DNA of 64,000 nt from Candidatus Cloacimonadota bacterium (GCA_023954715.1 JAGSHD010000015.1:1-64000); one strand, 5' to 3'; counted from the stretch's first letter, positions 28,379 through 37,843 are shown. Notes: a model not told the origin generated them from the letters alone. Numbers and translations: made by a program.

Positions 28379-29794
28379 TTATTCTAAATGATAACTATTC
28401 ACTCTAGATAAGTAGTACTGAGTTTTTTCTATTATATGTTTATTTCTAAATTTGCCTATTTCGCTTTTTAGCTTTAAAGAATTTAAAAATTTACGCGCCT
28501 TATCGAAGCGACTTCTTTTTTTCTCAAAATCACTTTCTTTTATACCAAGATAATAATGACACATCGCCACGTAAAACTCAACAAGATGACGCTTCGGATT
28601 TCTTTGTTTACACTTCTCAAAATATTCAATAGCCTTTGTAAACTTTCTTGAGCGATATGATTTTAAAGCCTTTCTAAAAAAACTTAAAGAAAACTTCTTA
28701 ATGTGGTTACTTCCCCAGTCACATACAAACAAGTCTCCATAAAAGTCTGTTTTTACTTCTTGTGGGAAGTTTAAAGTAGAGTCATCTGGTAGAAAATCAC
28801 TAGTCTTAATCATCGCAACCACAGACTCAACACCATCTTCTTTTTCTTTTTCAATGAAAGCTTTATCTTTATTAAACTGGGATACAAAACCAATCTCACC
28901 TAGCGACTCTCCATCAGAGCCATACTTTAAAATTCGATGTGAAATATGGTCTGATACATATATATTTTGGACTACATCCACAAAAATGGATTGAGGCATA
29001 AATACCTTGCCCTGCTGCTTTTGGTAGTCTAAAACCGGTCCAACGTAGTTTCCGTTAGAATCAAAAGATAGGATCCGGGCTCGCCCTGATTCAATGACAT
29101 AGATACGATCTTTTTCAGTAACCGCAAACAAGCCCTTAGGCGCCATCAAGTATTTATTAGGAAGGTACTCATCTATATTCATAAAATAGTGACCTTTTCT
29201 TCCAAAAAGAATCTCAGGGCTAAAAATTGTTATCCCATTGTTTTTATCATCGCTGATCCAATACAAGCCTTGAGGGTCAATTGCAACAGAATTAGGTGAA
29301 TTTAGCTTTCCAATTCCGACTCCTGGCTCTCCCATTACTTTTACCACTTGTCCTTGATGATTGAATATAAATAACTTCGCACTTCCTTCATCAACTACTA
29401 GAATACTGTCTTTAGTGATTTTCAAATGTACAGGCTTTACAACCCCCGTCAAATGAAGTAATCGTTTAAATTCACCCTCAAGAGTGAAAACCTGAATTCT
29501 TGAATTTCCATAATCTACAACGTATAACTCGTTGTTAAAGATATCCATTGAAACAGGTAATAAGAGCTCTCCATCACCACTACCTCTACGGCCAATCATA
29601 AATTCTAGCTCGTATTGATCGCCACCACTCAACAAATTATCAGATAATTCATCATAAGTCTCGTTAGTGATAAACTCCAAAGCCGCTTCATCTGTTTTTA
29701 ATCTAGAGTCCAACAAAGGAAACTCCGACTCCGCACCAACTATAGATAGACTTATTAGATAGATCAAAATATAAAATATAAATTTAATGTTCAT
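28379..29794 (-). CDS. Secreted NHL-repeat beta-propeller protein with C-terminal TPR-like helices
   Basis: A 471-residue exported protein. A signal peptide (MNIKFIFYILIYLISLSIVG) is followed by NHL/six-bladed propeller repeats (residues about 60-375; for example GSGDGELLLPVSMDIFNNEL, DYGNSRIQVF, DHISHRILKYGSDGES, DWGSNHIKKFSL). A helical C-terminal region (SRKFTKAIEYFEKCKQRNPK) looks TPR-like. It is the first gene of the unit with pilB and pilT, so a periplasmic or outer-membrane role linked to pili is plausible but not shown. I do not recognise a named family member. Confidence 0.8.
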   Translation of the reverse strand: MNIKFIFYILIYLISLSIVGAESEFPLLDSRLKTDEAALEFITNETYDELSDNLLSGGDQYELEFMIGRRGSGDGELLLPVSMDIFNNELYVVDYGNSRIQVFTLEGEFKRLLHLTGVVKPVHLKITKDSILVVDEGSAKLFIFNHQGQVVKVMGEPGVGIGKLNSPNSVAIDPQGLYWISDDKNNGITIFSPEILFGRKGHYFMNIDEYLPNKYLMAPKGLFAVTEKDRIYVIESGRARILSFDSNGNYVGPVLDYQKQQGKVFMPQSIFVDVVQNIYVSDHISHRILKYGSDGESLGEIGFVSQFNKDKAFIEKEKEDGVESVVAMIKTSDFLPDDSTLNFPQEVKTDFYGDLFVCDWGSNHIKKFSLSFFRKALKSYRSRKFTKAIEYFEKCKQRNPKRHLVEFYVAMCHYYLGIKESDFEKKRSRFDKARKFLNSLKLKSEIGKFRNKHIIEKTQYYLSRVNSYHLE

Positions 29795-29833
29795 AAATAT
29801 AATAATAAGTTATTTCCTTTGTGTCTTCCAGAC

Positions 29834-29869
29834 AAAAAAAAGGCTTATAGCAGTTTACTACTATAAGCC
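29834..29869 (-). terminator. Terminator after the PorV-like gene
   Basis: The arms GGCTTATAG (29842-29850) and CTATAAGCC (29861-29869) extend inwards with further pairs including one G-U. The stem is followed on the minus strand by a run of eight U. It lies about 55 bp past the PorV-like stop and separates the lipoprotein/PorV unit from the NHL/pilB/pilT unit. Confidence 0.85.
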
Positions 29870-29923
29870 ATACTAAAAATTTAAATTAACTCTCTAACAT
29901 TTTGTGTATCAGTCAAAACAAAT

Positions 29924-30922
29924 CTAGAAACTTCTCTTCAATGAAATTCTTTGGATTGATCCTAAGTCTTCGTCATTATATGCGTAGTCAAAAGTCCACT
30001 CATTTACAATAGCAGATGCTCCCACTGTAAACTCACCTTCTTTGTTTCCAACTCGAAGACCATATTTATTCATGAACCATTTTTCTGCACCAAATCGCAT
30101 ACCAAACTTTTCATGTTCACGTTTAACTGCATCTACCGATACCAAAGCACCACTCTTTAGCTTGAATGCACCACCAATAGTAGTTGTTACAGGCACATCA
30201 TCTTTTCTACCTGTACTCCATTTAAGACTTTCAAACAAGTCTTTGAAGGATAATCCAAAAGTTACACGAGAACTATGCTTATATTGCATACCAAGGTCTA
30301 GACCTGTTCCGTCTGCCTTTTCTGTAAATAAACTTTGTTCTAAAAACTTTAAGCTAGCCCCCACAGACAACTTATTATTCAGTTTTTTAGCAGCAGACAA
30401 AGAGTAACTAGATTCAGCATCTTCAAAATACGAAAAAACCTTTACCGAGTCTGTTGTTCGATTTGGATTCGCTGCTGGGTTTCCAGCATCCTGTGTTAAG
30501 ACTGGATCGTCAAAACGACCGTTTCCATCCACATCGATTGCAGCCATACCTCTTGTACCATCATAAACTCTAGTTTCAGGGATCCCATCTACAGAAAATC
30601 TATGATACGCAAAGCCAAAAGTAATACCATTTTTCTTGGGAACACTATATGAGAAATAATTATAATTTCTATCTAAAGTCAATGAAGTATGCATCGCAGC
30701 AGCCTCTGGTCGCTTTAATTGGCTTAATCCGGCAGGATTCCAATAAGTAGAGTTTGTATCACCTGTTAAGGCCACACCTGCTCCCCCCATTCCAAGAATC
30801 CTAGCATCGATACCAATTTTTTGATACGCAGCAGCTTGACCTTGAGCATTTGATGCTGCATAAGCAGTACTCCATGTAGAGGCTAAACCACTACATAGCA
30901 CCAATAAAACGCTCTTTCTCAT
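29924..30922 (-). CDS. PorV/PorQ-like outer-membrane beta-barrel protein
   Basis: A 332-residue exported barrel. AAAGGAG seven bases upstream fixes the ATG at 30922, giving a signal peptide MRKSVLLVLCSGLASTWSTA; an ATG nine codons further out lacks this support. The mature N-terminus has the family signature KIGIDARILGMGGAGVALTG, then STYWNPAGLSQL. Alternating strands and an aromatic end (SIQRISLKRSF) fit an outer-membrane barrel. In T9SS bacteria PorV shuttles cargo with C-terminal sorting domains. The giant proteins of this locus carry such domains, so a related role is inferred. It follows the lipoprotein gene by about 36 bp. Confidence 0.85.
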   Translation of the reverse strand: MRKSVLLVLCSGLASTWSTAYAASNAQGQAAAYQKIGIDARILGMGGAGVALTGDTNSTYWNPAGLSQLKRPEAAAMHTSLTLDRNYNYFSYSVPKKNGITFGFAYHRFSVDGIPETRVYDGTRGMAAIDVDGNGRFDDPVLTQDAGNPAANPNRTTDSVKVFSYFEDAESSYSLSAAKKLNNKLSVGASLKFLEQSLFTEKADGTGLDLGMQYKHSSRVTFGLSFKDLFESLKWSTGRKDDVPVTTTIGGAFKLKSGALVSVDAVKREHEKFGMRFGAEKWFMNKYGLRVGNKEGEFTVGASAIVNEWTFDYAYNDEDLGSIQRISLKRSF

Positions 30923-30958
30923 TATATACTCCTTTAACATATTCTTCATCCTTGAAAA

Positions 30959-32257
30959 TTATTCTGCAAAAGCTACTCGGTAGACGCCACTACCGTTGTT
31001 TACCGCTGTAAATGGTGTTGATGTTGCTGAAGCTATCGTTATTTGACAGTTTTCATCATGCGTATAAGTTTTAACAACTACTGTTAATGGTTCTTTGGTA
31101 TTTGTTGGAACTCCATCAATACTAAATGTACCTGCAGTTTGCTCTCCACCTTGTATACATGTTGGTGCTCCACCTGTTATTCCACCCTCAAGACCAACCT
31201 TGTCTACAACAGCATTTACTTGTGTGTAAGGGTTTAATACTGTACCTAAAATAGTTACAGTCTCTGGAATTAGAGGAGGAACCTCAACCCTAACAGCTCC
31301 AGCTACTGGTGCTAAAATATTGTTTACTACTTCATCAGAAAACCCTACTCCAGACACCCGTAAGTTATAAGATCTGTTATTTGAATCTGTTCTTACTGGG
31401 ACAGCTAGGCTAAAGAATCCACTAGCATCTGGATTTTGAGATCCACCCGCTGACCCATCACCTAATTGTAGCCCATCAATTGATAAACTAACTTGAGTTA
31501 AATCATATAGTTCAGAAAACTTTGAAAATGAAATTCTTCCTTGTACAAAGCCAGTGATAGGCTGCATGATAATTGTTTTCTCAACTGTTTGCCCTGCCAA
31601 AGCCAAAACCGTTGTTGCTCCAGATGCTTGATATCCATCTGCTGTAACACTCAGACTCAATGGCTGTGGAGTACTTCCACCATTGGGATCAGCAACTACT
31701 GAAACAGTTAGTACATATTGTCCGTTTGAACCATTTGTAGTCGAAGCTGTTCCTAAAACAATCGTTGCTCCATTTACTTTTTCACCAGATAGTTCATCAA
31801 TTAAATTAATAATTACTGTTCCATCACCCTCTGCTGGTCTCTCAGTAAGAGTCATATCAGGCGATGTGATAGTAGATCCAGATTCAACATATAGCTCTAC
31901 GGTCGTTTGACCAAGAGCACTCTGAACATTAGACGCACCTTCTTTAACTGTGATTGGCACAAATCCATCTTTTTGATAGCCCATTTTATATGTGCCAATT
32001 GGTAATCCTGAAATTACGTATTGACCACTAGCATCAGTAACACTTGTTCTAATGATTGGTGGGTCTTCAGCTTGAGCTACTACAGTTACTCCCGATTCGG
32101 GTGCCTTAGTCAACGCTCCACCAGATTTATTAGAAAATACTGTTCCTCGAATGGCACCATTACGATTGCCGGCATCGCCGCAACCTAGTAAAAACACCAT
32201 AAAAATGACCTGTAGGGCGATCATTCCTTGTACCCGATAAGATCTCCAGTTATTCAC
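30959..32257 (-). CDS. Lipoprotein with carboxypeptidase-regulatory-like repeats
   Basis: A 432-residue predicted lipoprotein. The N-terminus ends in the lipobox FLLGC, with Cys26 the likely lipidated residue. It is followed by several Ig-like carboxypeptidase-regulatory domains, the clearest at residues about 34-110 (GAIRGTVFSNKSG ... DASGQYVISGLPIGTYKMGY), then GEKVNGATIVLG and QGRISFSKFSELYDL units. The start is GTG, with GGAGGAG upstream. It precedes the PorV-like gene in one operon, suggesting an outer-membrane-associated partner. Binding target unknown. Confidence 0.8.
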   Translation of the reverse strand: MNNWRSYRVQGMIALQVIFMVFLLGCGDAGNRNGAIRGTVFSNKSGGALTKAPESGVTVVAQAEDPPIIRTSVTDASGQYVISGLPIGTYKMGYQKDGFVPITVKEGASNVQSALGQTTVELYVESGSTITSPDMTLTERPAEGDGTVIINLIDELSGEKVNGATIVLGTASTTNGSNGQYVLTVSVVADPNGGSTPQPLSLSVTADGYQASGATTVLALAGQTVEKTIIMQPITGFVQGRISFSKFSELYDLTQVSLSIDGLQLGDGSAGGSQNPDASGFFSLAVPVRTDSNNRSYNLRVSGVGFSDEVVNNILAPVAGAVRVEVPPLIPETVTILGTVLNPYTQVNAVVDKVGLEGGITGGAPTCIQGGEQTAGTFSIDGVPTNTKEPLTVVVKTYTHDENCQITIASATSTPFTAVNNGSGVYRVAFAE

Positions 32258-32667
32258 AATACTCCTCCTGAGAGAGATTTTTAATCTAAAAAATTATATT
32301 CGTCTTCAAAAACTTCGGCATGTTGATTCGTAGCTATAATAAATAAACAAAAGAATTATTAAAACTTGCATTTTTGTTTAAGTTAAAAAGAGCTTCTAAC
32401 AATACTGTCTCTTTTATCTTATCTTCTGTCTTTTATACTCTGATGTTTATAATATTCATTCAAAATTACAATTCTTGCAGGAAATTAATTTATAATCACT
32501 TATAATTATTTAGACTTTTATACTAAAAATTAGCACTTCATTTTGTATTCATTCTTTAAATAGGTTAAAATCTACTTTATTATAATTTCCATAATTTGTG
32601 CCTTAGCTTTACTTCACGTCCCTACTTACTTTCATTGCATATATTGTAGACATGTTTGGAGAAACAT
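32258..32667. other. Divergent intergenic region, 410 bp
   Basis: The region separates the minus-strand lipoprotein gene from a plus-strand gene. It is very AT-rich. A TATAAT on the minus strand (plus 32293-32298, in the ATTATA stretch) could be the -10 element for the lipoprotein operon, but no matching -35 is clear. TTATAAT near 32579 could serve the plus-strand gene, also without a good -35. Nothing else was recognised. Confidence 0.35.
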
Positions 32668-33606
32668 ATGAGATTTATATTAGGTTTGTTATTTTTTATG
32701 GAAGTACTTTTAGTGAGCTTTCAGTTCATATCAATCCAACTAAAAGTCAAAAACCAGATTGTCCCTCAATTTGTTCATCAAAATAAAATAAAAAAGGTCC
32801 AAAGTTCAGCGATCAAAAAGTCCTCGCCAAAAATGGTTCTTAATAATACCAAGCAAGATGCGTTAGTGGACAACTTTGAAAATATGAGAAGTAAACAGTT
32901 AAAAGATATTCAACTTGCATCAAAACTATCCAAATTTGATTTAGACAATCCCAATCAAAGTGACGGAAACAAAAAGAGTAAGCCAAAAGTAGAGATTAAC
33001 ATCGCTTCTATCAATCTTATACAAAACTACCAACAGATTTTTTTAAAGCTCCAACCAGATTATAAAATTGTTGTATTGCAACAAGTCCATGAGTTCCCAT
33101 TGTGGCTGCGAGCACTGTGCCTTCCACCACTCGCCTTTCCTTTCTTGCTATTATTTTCAGGTCTATTCAAGAAAAAAGTTTTAGACAATTATGACCAGTT
33201 TTTAGCTTACCAAAAAAAGGACTTTGATTCTGCATACAATCTTTGGCGACAAGTTTTGATTCAGCAAAAGTACAAGCATGAAAAAAGAAAACCACGTCGA
33301 GCTTGGTTTCAAGAGCTAGTCAAACGAAAAAAAGTTGAAGACGCTGAAAGCTTGGGCTCTGTATTATGGATAGAAAACGAAAAAGACTCTCAGCATAATA
33401 AAGATATGATGAATTTTTTGTTTGAAAATAACATGTTAAACGAAGGTAAGTACTATAGATTGTTTCTAGATAATATAAACTCTAGTTCAGACCTAAGCCT
33501 ATTGTCCTCATTAAAACAAGCTTTAGATTCAAAACTAGACCACGAGCTCGACCAATTTGGATCTGATTTAAAAGTAAAAGTATCTCAGTTATATAATCCG
33601 GCTTAG
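32668..33606 (+). CDS. Uncharacterised membrane protein with two predicted TM segments
   Basis: A 312-residue protein of unknown function. GGAG seven bases upstream favours the ATG at 32668 over an in-frame TTG at 32656. One membrane helix is at the extreme N-terminus (RFILGLLFFMEVLLVSFQFI) and a second near residue 150 (LCLPPLAFPFLLLFSGLF). Between them is a Lys/Gln/Ser-rich, probably extracytoplasmic segment; after them is a charged cytoplasmic tail. Its stop overlaps the convergent recJ stop by four bases. No family recognised. Confidence 0.65.
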   Translation: MRFILGLLFFMEVLLVSFQFISIQLKVKNQIVPQFVHQNKIKKVQSSAIKKSSPKMVLNNTKQDALVDNFENMRSKQLKDIQLASKLSKFDLDNPNQSDGNKKSKPKVEINIASINLIQNYQQIFLKLQPDYKIVVLQQVHEFPLWLRALCLPPLAFPFLLLFSGLFKKKVLDNYDQFLAYQKKDFDSAYNLWRQVLIQQKYKHEKRKPRRAWFQELVKRKKVEDAESLGSVLWIENEKDSQHNKDMMNFLFENNMLNEGKYYRLFLDNINSSSDLSLLSSLKQALDSKLDHELDQFGSDLKVKVSQLYNPA

Positions 33607-35282
33607 TCAAAATCTACTAATCGTAACTGCATCTCTTTTTTGTAAAAGTAATTATAGGATAAGTATCCATAAATTTGATTGCTTTGTTTTACTTGCTGAA
33701 GCTGCTCTCCGTATCCAAAACCTATTCCACGAATCGTTGCATTATTATGCCCTTTAAACCCAAAAGATAAAGTAGACCCGTCTTTTCCTATTTGTTTAGA
33801 GAAGTTTATCCTTAAGTTAGTAATCTTTAACAGAGGCTTTCTAAAACCCTCTCCAAAGGGACCTAAAGATAATATTTGATCTAGAAACTCTTCAGAAAGA
33901 TCTCGTGCATCGATTTCTATATCTGAAATCTTTTCAACAGTTGGCTCTACCTCTTCTTCTTCAAAACTAATTTGCTTCATCTTCGCAACTAACTTTGGGA
34001 AATCCTCTCTTTTAACAGAAAATCCCGCAGCTGCTTTATGACCACCATATTTTGTAAGTAGCTCATTCATGGAAGTTAAAATATTAAAAAAGTTAATTTT
34101 ACCATCACCTCGACAAGATGCTGTTAAGGTTTCTCCATCTTTACTGCCTAGTACAATGGCAGATTTATCATGTAAATCATTAAACCTGGATGCTAATAAA
34201 CCTAACAGTCCTAACTCTTTACTGTGCGTATCAACCATTACAAGTGGGATATTATCGAATTCAAAAATCTCTAATTCTTTGGATTTTTCTAATGCAGATA
34301 GTCTTGATCGTCGATCCTCGTTTAATTGCTCGATATAATCCCCATTTTTGACTAAAGCTTTTTGGGAGACAGATACCAAAAAGTTAAAAGCATGCTTAGC
34401 ATCCTCAAGTCTAGAGGCTGCATTTATCCGTGGAGCCATATAAAAACTTATGTGCTCTTCATTAAATGTTTCATTTAATTGCTTTTTCAAAATTTTATAT
34501 TGCCAATAGTCCTTTAAAAAAGGAAAGTTGGATTGGTTCATGTGCTGTAAACCATGAGACACCAAAATACGATTTTCTCCTGTCATAGAAACCAAATCAC
34601 CGATAGTCCCAATCACAAGATAATCCAACAAGTTTTCACAAACATCTTTATAAGAGTCCGAATCTTCACCAAATAAAGAGCTATGTAAGCCTTGAATCAA
34701 TTTATAACTGACACCTGCTCCAGCTAGACTTGGAAATGGGTAGTCATCGTGCCTAGGGTTTACCACAGCGTAAGCATAGTCCATGTCTTTATCTGCCATG
34801 TGATGATCAACAACGATGACATCAATACCTTTAGACTGAGCTAAAGTAATCGCTTCTTTATCTCCCATTCCACAATCCACTGTGATGATGAGATTAATAT
34901 CCTGTTTTATAAAGCTCTCTATATGCTGGTCTTGTAGTCCATGACCCTCACTTAATCGATTAGGAAAAAATACCTCTGGTATAAAACCCTTTTTTGCCTT
35001 TCTAAGCCCCCAATACATAATACATGTAGCACTTACGCCATCTGCGTCAAAATCTCCAAATATTAACACCTTTTCTTTTGAATCTAATGCTTTCTTTACT
35101 CTTTCAACTGCCTTAGTCATGTGTGACAGTAAAAAAGGTGAGTGAAGCCCTTTTTTATTTTTAGCTAAAAAAGCCTGTAAATCCTCCGTTGTTTTTAAAA
35201 ACTCTTGAGAATCGATAAAGGATGATATCAAAGGATGATAGCCTAAATCGCAACAATGATTGTATATTTGGGATTCTGACAT
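33603..35282 (-). CDS. recJ: Single-stranded-DNA-specific exonuclease RecJ
   Basis: RecJ is a 5'-3' ssDNA exonuclease of recombination and mismatch repair. The 559-residue protein has the DHH phosphoesterase motifs (LIFGDFDADGVSATCIMYWG, LIITVDCGMGDKEAI, VIVVDHHMADKDMDYA), the motif IGTIGDLVSM and the DHHA1 region (TKYGGHKAAAGFSVKREDF), ending in an OB-fold-like segment. AAGG precedes the ATG at 35282, one base after the miaB stop, which I prefer to an ATG seven codons upstream inside miaB. Co-transcribed with miaB. Confidence 0.94.
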   Translation of the reverse strand: MSESQIYNHCCDLGYHPLISSFIDSQEFLKTTEDLQAFLAKNKKGLHSPFLLSHMTKAVERVKKALDSKEKVLIFGDFDADGVSATCIMYWGLRKAKKGFIPEVFFPNRLSEGHGLQDQHIESFIKQDINLIITVDCGMGDKEAITLAQSKGIDVIVVDHHMADKDMDYAYAVVNPRHDDYPFPSLAGAGVSYKLIQGLHSSLFGEDSDSYKDVCENLLDYLVIGTIGDLVSMTGENRILVSHGLQHMNQSNFPFLKDYWQYKILKKQLNETFNEEHISFYMAPRINAASRLEDAKHAFNFLVSVSQKALVKNGDYIEQLNEDRRSRLSALEKSKELEIFEFDNIPLVMVDTHSKELGLLGLLASRFNDLHDKSAIVLGSKDGETLTASCRGDGKINFFNILTSMNELLTKYGGHKAAAGFSVKREDFPKLVAKMKQISFEEEEVEPTVEKISDIEIDARDLSEEFLDQILSLGPFGEGFRKPLLKITNLRINFSKQIGKDGSTLSFGFKGHNNATIRGIGFGYGEQLQQVKQSNQIYGYLSYNYFYKKEMQLRLVDFD

Positions 35283-35283
35283 A

Positions 35284-36573
35284 CTAACCTTGTAATGATC
35301 CAAGTAATGTATGAGAAGTCACTGAGTCTATCCTCACATTAACAAACGTTCCAATCAGACTCTTATCACCTTCAAATATTACAGGTAAATTACCAGCATT
35401 TCTTGCCTTCAAGGTATTTTCACCTTTTCTTGCATTGTTTTCTACTAAAACTTTATAGGTTTTACCAATAAACTTTTTATAAACTTCGCCTTGCATAGAA
35501 AGCTGCTGATCTATCATTCGAGCCAATCTATCTTTTCGAACACTTACCGGTATGGAGTCTTCCATTTTTCCTGCTGGGGTATCTTTTCTCTCGGAATAAT
35601 AAAACATAAAAGCTGTTTCATAACCGATCTCTCTCATCATAGATAGAGAGTCTTCGAATTCTTCCTCAGTTTCTGACGGAAAACCACAGATCATATCAGT
35701 AGAAATACAAACATCTTCGATTTCTCTCATCTTAGCGATTAGGCCTAAATACTTTTCACGAGTATAACCCCGCTTCATAGCTTTTAATATTCGACTATTA
35801 CCAGACTGTGAGGGAATATGAAAGTATGAACAAAGATTATCGTATTTCGCAACTACATCTATGATTCTTTCATCAAACAAAATCGGGTGAGATGTTAAAA
35901 ATCGAATCCATACACCTTCATAGCGCTGTGCGGTCATTTCAAGCAAGTCTGCAAACTTTATATCCTCATAGGTATAAGAGTTAATTGTTTGCCCTAACAA
36001 TGTAATTTCTTTTACGCCTTTTGATACTAAAGAATCTAGTTTTTCAAAAATTTCATCGGGAGATATATTTACCTCTCTACCTTTAACAGCAGGAACAATA
36101 CAATAACTACAATTGAAGTTACAACCTGTTTGAATTGGCATATAAGTACGAAAAGGAAATTTCGCTTTTTCATCCAACATTAGCTCATAAGTACTATACT
36201 CTTCATAGGATCGAGCTGTTAAGTCTCGAAGCACTTTAGAAATCTGAGGAAGCTCTACTGGAGAAATTAAAAAATCAATTTCAGGATGCTTTTGTAAGAA
36301 TACTTCTCTTTGTGCCTCAACCATACATCCCATAATACCAATTTTTTTAGATTTATTTTTTCGTTTTTGAGGAACTAAACTACTCAACCTATTCCAGATC
36401 TTTTCATCGGCATTATCTCGAACTGTACAAGTATTAAAAATTACTAGTTCAGCTTGGTCAACACTGGAAATAAGCTCATATCCTGCCTTATCTAACATTT
36501 TAGTTACAGTCAAAGACTCATATTCATTCATTTGGCATCCAAAGTTCATGATGCACGCAGTATTTTCTCTCAT
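35284..36573 (-). CDS. miaB: tRNA-2-methylthio-N6-dimethylallyladenosine synthase MiaB
   Basis: MiaB is a radical-SAM enzyme that adds the 2-methylthio group to i6A37 of tRNAs. The 429-residue protein has the N-terminal cluster cysteines (MNFGCQMNEYES, FNTCTVRDNADEK, GIMGCMVEAQ), the radical-SAM motif GCNFNCSYCIVPAVKGRE and a C-terminal TRAM domain (YKVLVENNARKGENTLKARN). Similarity and GGAG upstream favour the ATG at 36573; a frame extending 30 codons further lacks family similarity. The IVPAVKGRE context favours MiaB over MtaB/RimO. Confidence 0.92.
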   Translation of the reverse strand: MRENTACIMNFGCQMNEYESLTVTKMLDKAGYELISSVDQAELVIFNTCTVRDNADEKIWNRLSSLVPQKRKNKSKKIGIMGCMVEAQREVFLQKHPEIDFLISPVELPQISKVLRDLTARSYEEYSTYELMLDEKAKFPFRTYMPIQTGCNFNCSYCIVPAVKGREVNISPDEIFEKLDSLVSKGVKEITLLGQTINSYTYEDIKFADLLEMTAQRYEGVWIRFLTSHPILFDERIIDVVAKYDNLCSYFHIPSQSGNSRILKAMKRGYTREKYLGLIAKMREIEDVCISTDMICGFPSETEEEFEDSLSMMREIGYETAFMFYYSERKDTPAGKMEDSIPVSVRKDRLARMIDQQLSMQGEVYKKFIGKTYKVLVENNARKGENTLKARNAGNLPVIFEGDKSLIGTFVNVRIDSVTSHTLLGSLQG

Positions 36574-36943
36574 TCTAACTCCAAAATTAGGGCAAGTAGC
36601 TGATATATTTATAATATTTTTTAGATAAAAATCTTCTAATACAGCTTGTAAAAAACCAAGCAATATATAGGATCAATCCTACAAAATCAAAGAATGATAG
36701 AGAGTGGAATGAATATTTAGACTAATTTTTACTTTAGAACTCTTATAATATCAGTTTACTTATAGTAATTTTACAAACCATCAAGTTTTCAGTTGTCTTT
36801 GATAAGAATCAATGCTCTAATGCCTAACAAACTTTTTTCCGATAAAAAAGAACATAAAATACATAAAAGACTCACTTTTTGTCAGTCTAATGGATACTGA
36901 TAGCATAAAAGTCAGTATCAACTTATTAATATATAGGATATTT
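36574..36943. other. Divergent intergenic region between miaB and the MetF-like gene
   Basis: This 370-bp AT-rich region carries the promoter and palindrome of the plus-strand gene (listed separately) near its right end. No riboswitch fold, tRNA or small gene was recognised. A plausible miaB promoter could not be picked out with confidence. Confidence 0.4.
36879..36919 (+). promoter_or_regulatory. Promoter with flanking inverted repeat before the MetF-like gene
   Basis: TTGTCA (36879-36884) and TAGCAT (36901-36906) are 16 bases apart. A perfect 8-bp inverted repeat, GATACTGA (36893-36900) and TCAGTATC (36912-36919), brackets the -10 hexamer with an 11-base spacer. This is the layout expected of a repressor operator, though an RNA hairpin is possible. 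It lies 25 bases before the GTG start. Confidence 0.5.
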
Positions 36944-37843
36944 GTGCAAAGCTTAACACTACCTGAACACATAAATAGCAAAAAGTTTTTACTTACTTTA
37001 GAGGTCGACCCCCCGAAAGGTCCGGGTGTCAAAAAGATTTTGTCACAAATCGAGCCTCTCATTGAACATATTGATGCCATTAATGTTGCTTGTTGCCCTG
37101 TAGCTAAGCTCAGAATGGATCCTTTAGCATTTGCCGTTATTTTAAAGCAACGGTTTGATATAGAAGTAATTATTCACCTAACCATGAGAGACATGTCCCT
37201 TCTTGGACTTCAAAGCTATCTAATTGGAGCTAGTGCTTTAGGTATTCACAATATCTTAGCAATGACAGGAGACACTGCTAGACACTCGGATGTCTCAAAA
37301 ACAAAAGGTGTTTTTCAAGCCAACTCATTATCTTTATTACAAATTATGGAAAAAATGAATCATCGTTTAAATTTTGATGATAAAAAACTGAACAAGAAAG
37401 CTAAATTTTTTGCTGGGGCAACCGCAAATCCTTCTGCCATCAACTTGACCAATGAAGTAAAGAAGATAAATAAAAAGATTGATGCTGGAGCACAGTTTTT
37501 CCAAACACAACCTCTATTTTTAGACAAAAACCTTGATGTATTTTTAAAATATAGTGAAGGCAAGATCGATAAACCGATTTTAATGGGGACTATGTTATTA
37601 AAAAGCTATGAGTCCTCCTTATGGCTAAATGAAAAGGTCCCTAGTTTATTTGTTCCTTCAGAAGTTTTAAAATCCTTCAAGACAGAAGACACACAAGAGA
37701 ATGGTTTGAATATAGCCTCAGATTTTTGTAAAAGCGCTATGCCTAAAGTAGATGGACTTCATTTGTTCCCCATGAACAACTACGAAGCCCTTCTTGAACT
37801 GGTCCAAGAAATCAGAAATTATCAAAAGACTTGCTTTAAATAA
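36944..37843 (+). CDS. Methylenetetrahydrofolate reductase family protein (MetF-like)
   Basis: A 299-residue FAD-type reductase predicted to convert 5,10-methylene-THF to 5-methyl-THF for methionine synthesis or one-carbon flow. The TIM-barrel motifs are visible: catalytic glutamate in LTLEVDPPKGPG, then INVACCP, HLTMRD, ILAMTGDTARH and the C-terminal GAQFFQTQPLF. AGGA six bases before the GTG at 36944 sets the start; an in-frame ATG at 36890 lies upstream of the predicted RNA start. It is fused to no methyltransferase domain. It overlaps the following permease gene by one base, which looks functionally unrelated. Confidence 0.85.
   Translation: MQSLTLPEHINSKKFLLTLEVDPPKGPGVKKILSQIEPLIEHIDAINVACCPVAKLRMDPLAFAVILKQRFDIEVIIHLTMRDMSLLGLQSYLIGASALGIHNILAMTGDTARHSDVSKTKGVFQANSLSLLQIMEKMNHRLNFDDKKLNKKAKFFAGATANPSAINLTNEVKKINKKIDAGAQFFQTQPLFLDKNLDVFLKYSEGKIDKPILMGTMLLKSYESSLWLNEKVPSLFVPSEVLKSFKTEDTQENGLNIASDFCKSAMPKVDGLHLFPMNNYEALLELVQEIRNYQKTCFK

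Noticed and set aside
36817..37080. 87-codon minus-strand frame at the start of the MetF-like gene
   Set aside because: It overlaps conserved MetF coding sequence and has no similarity or ribosome-binding site.
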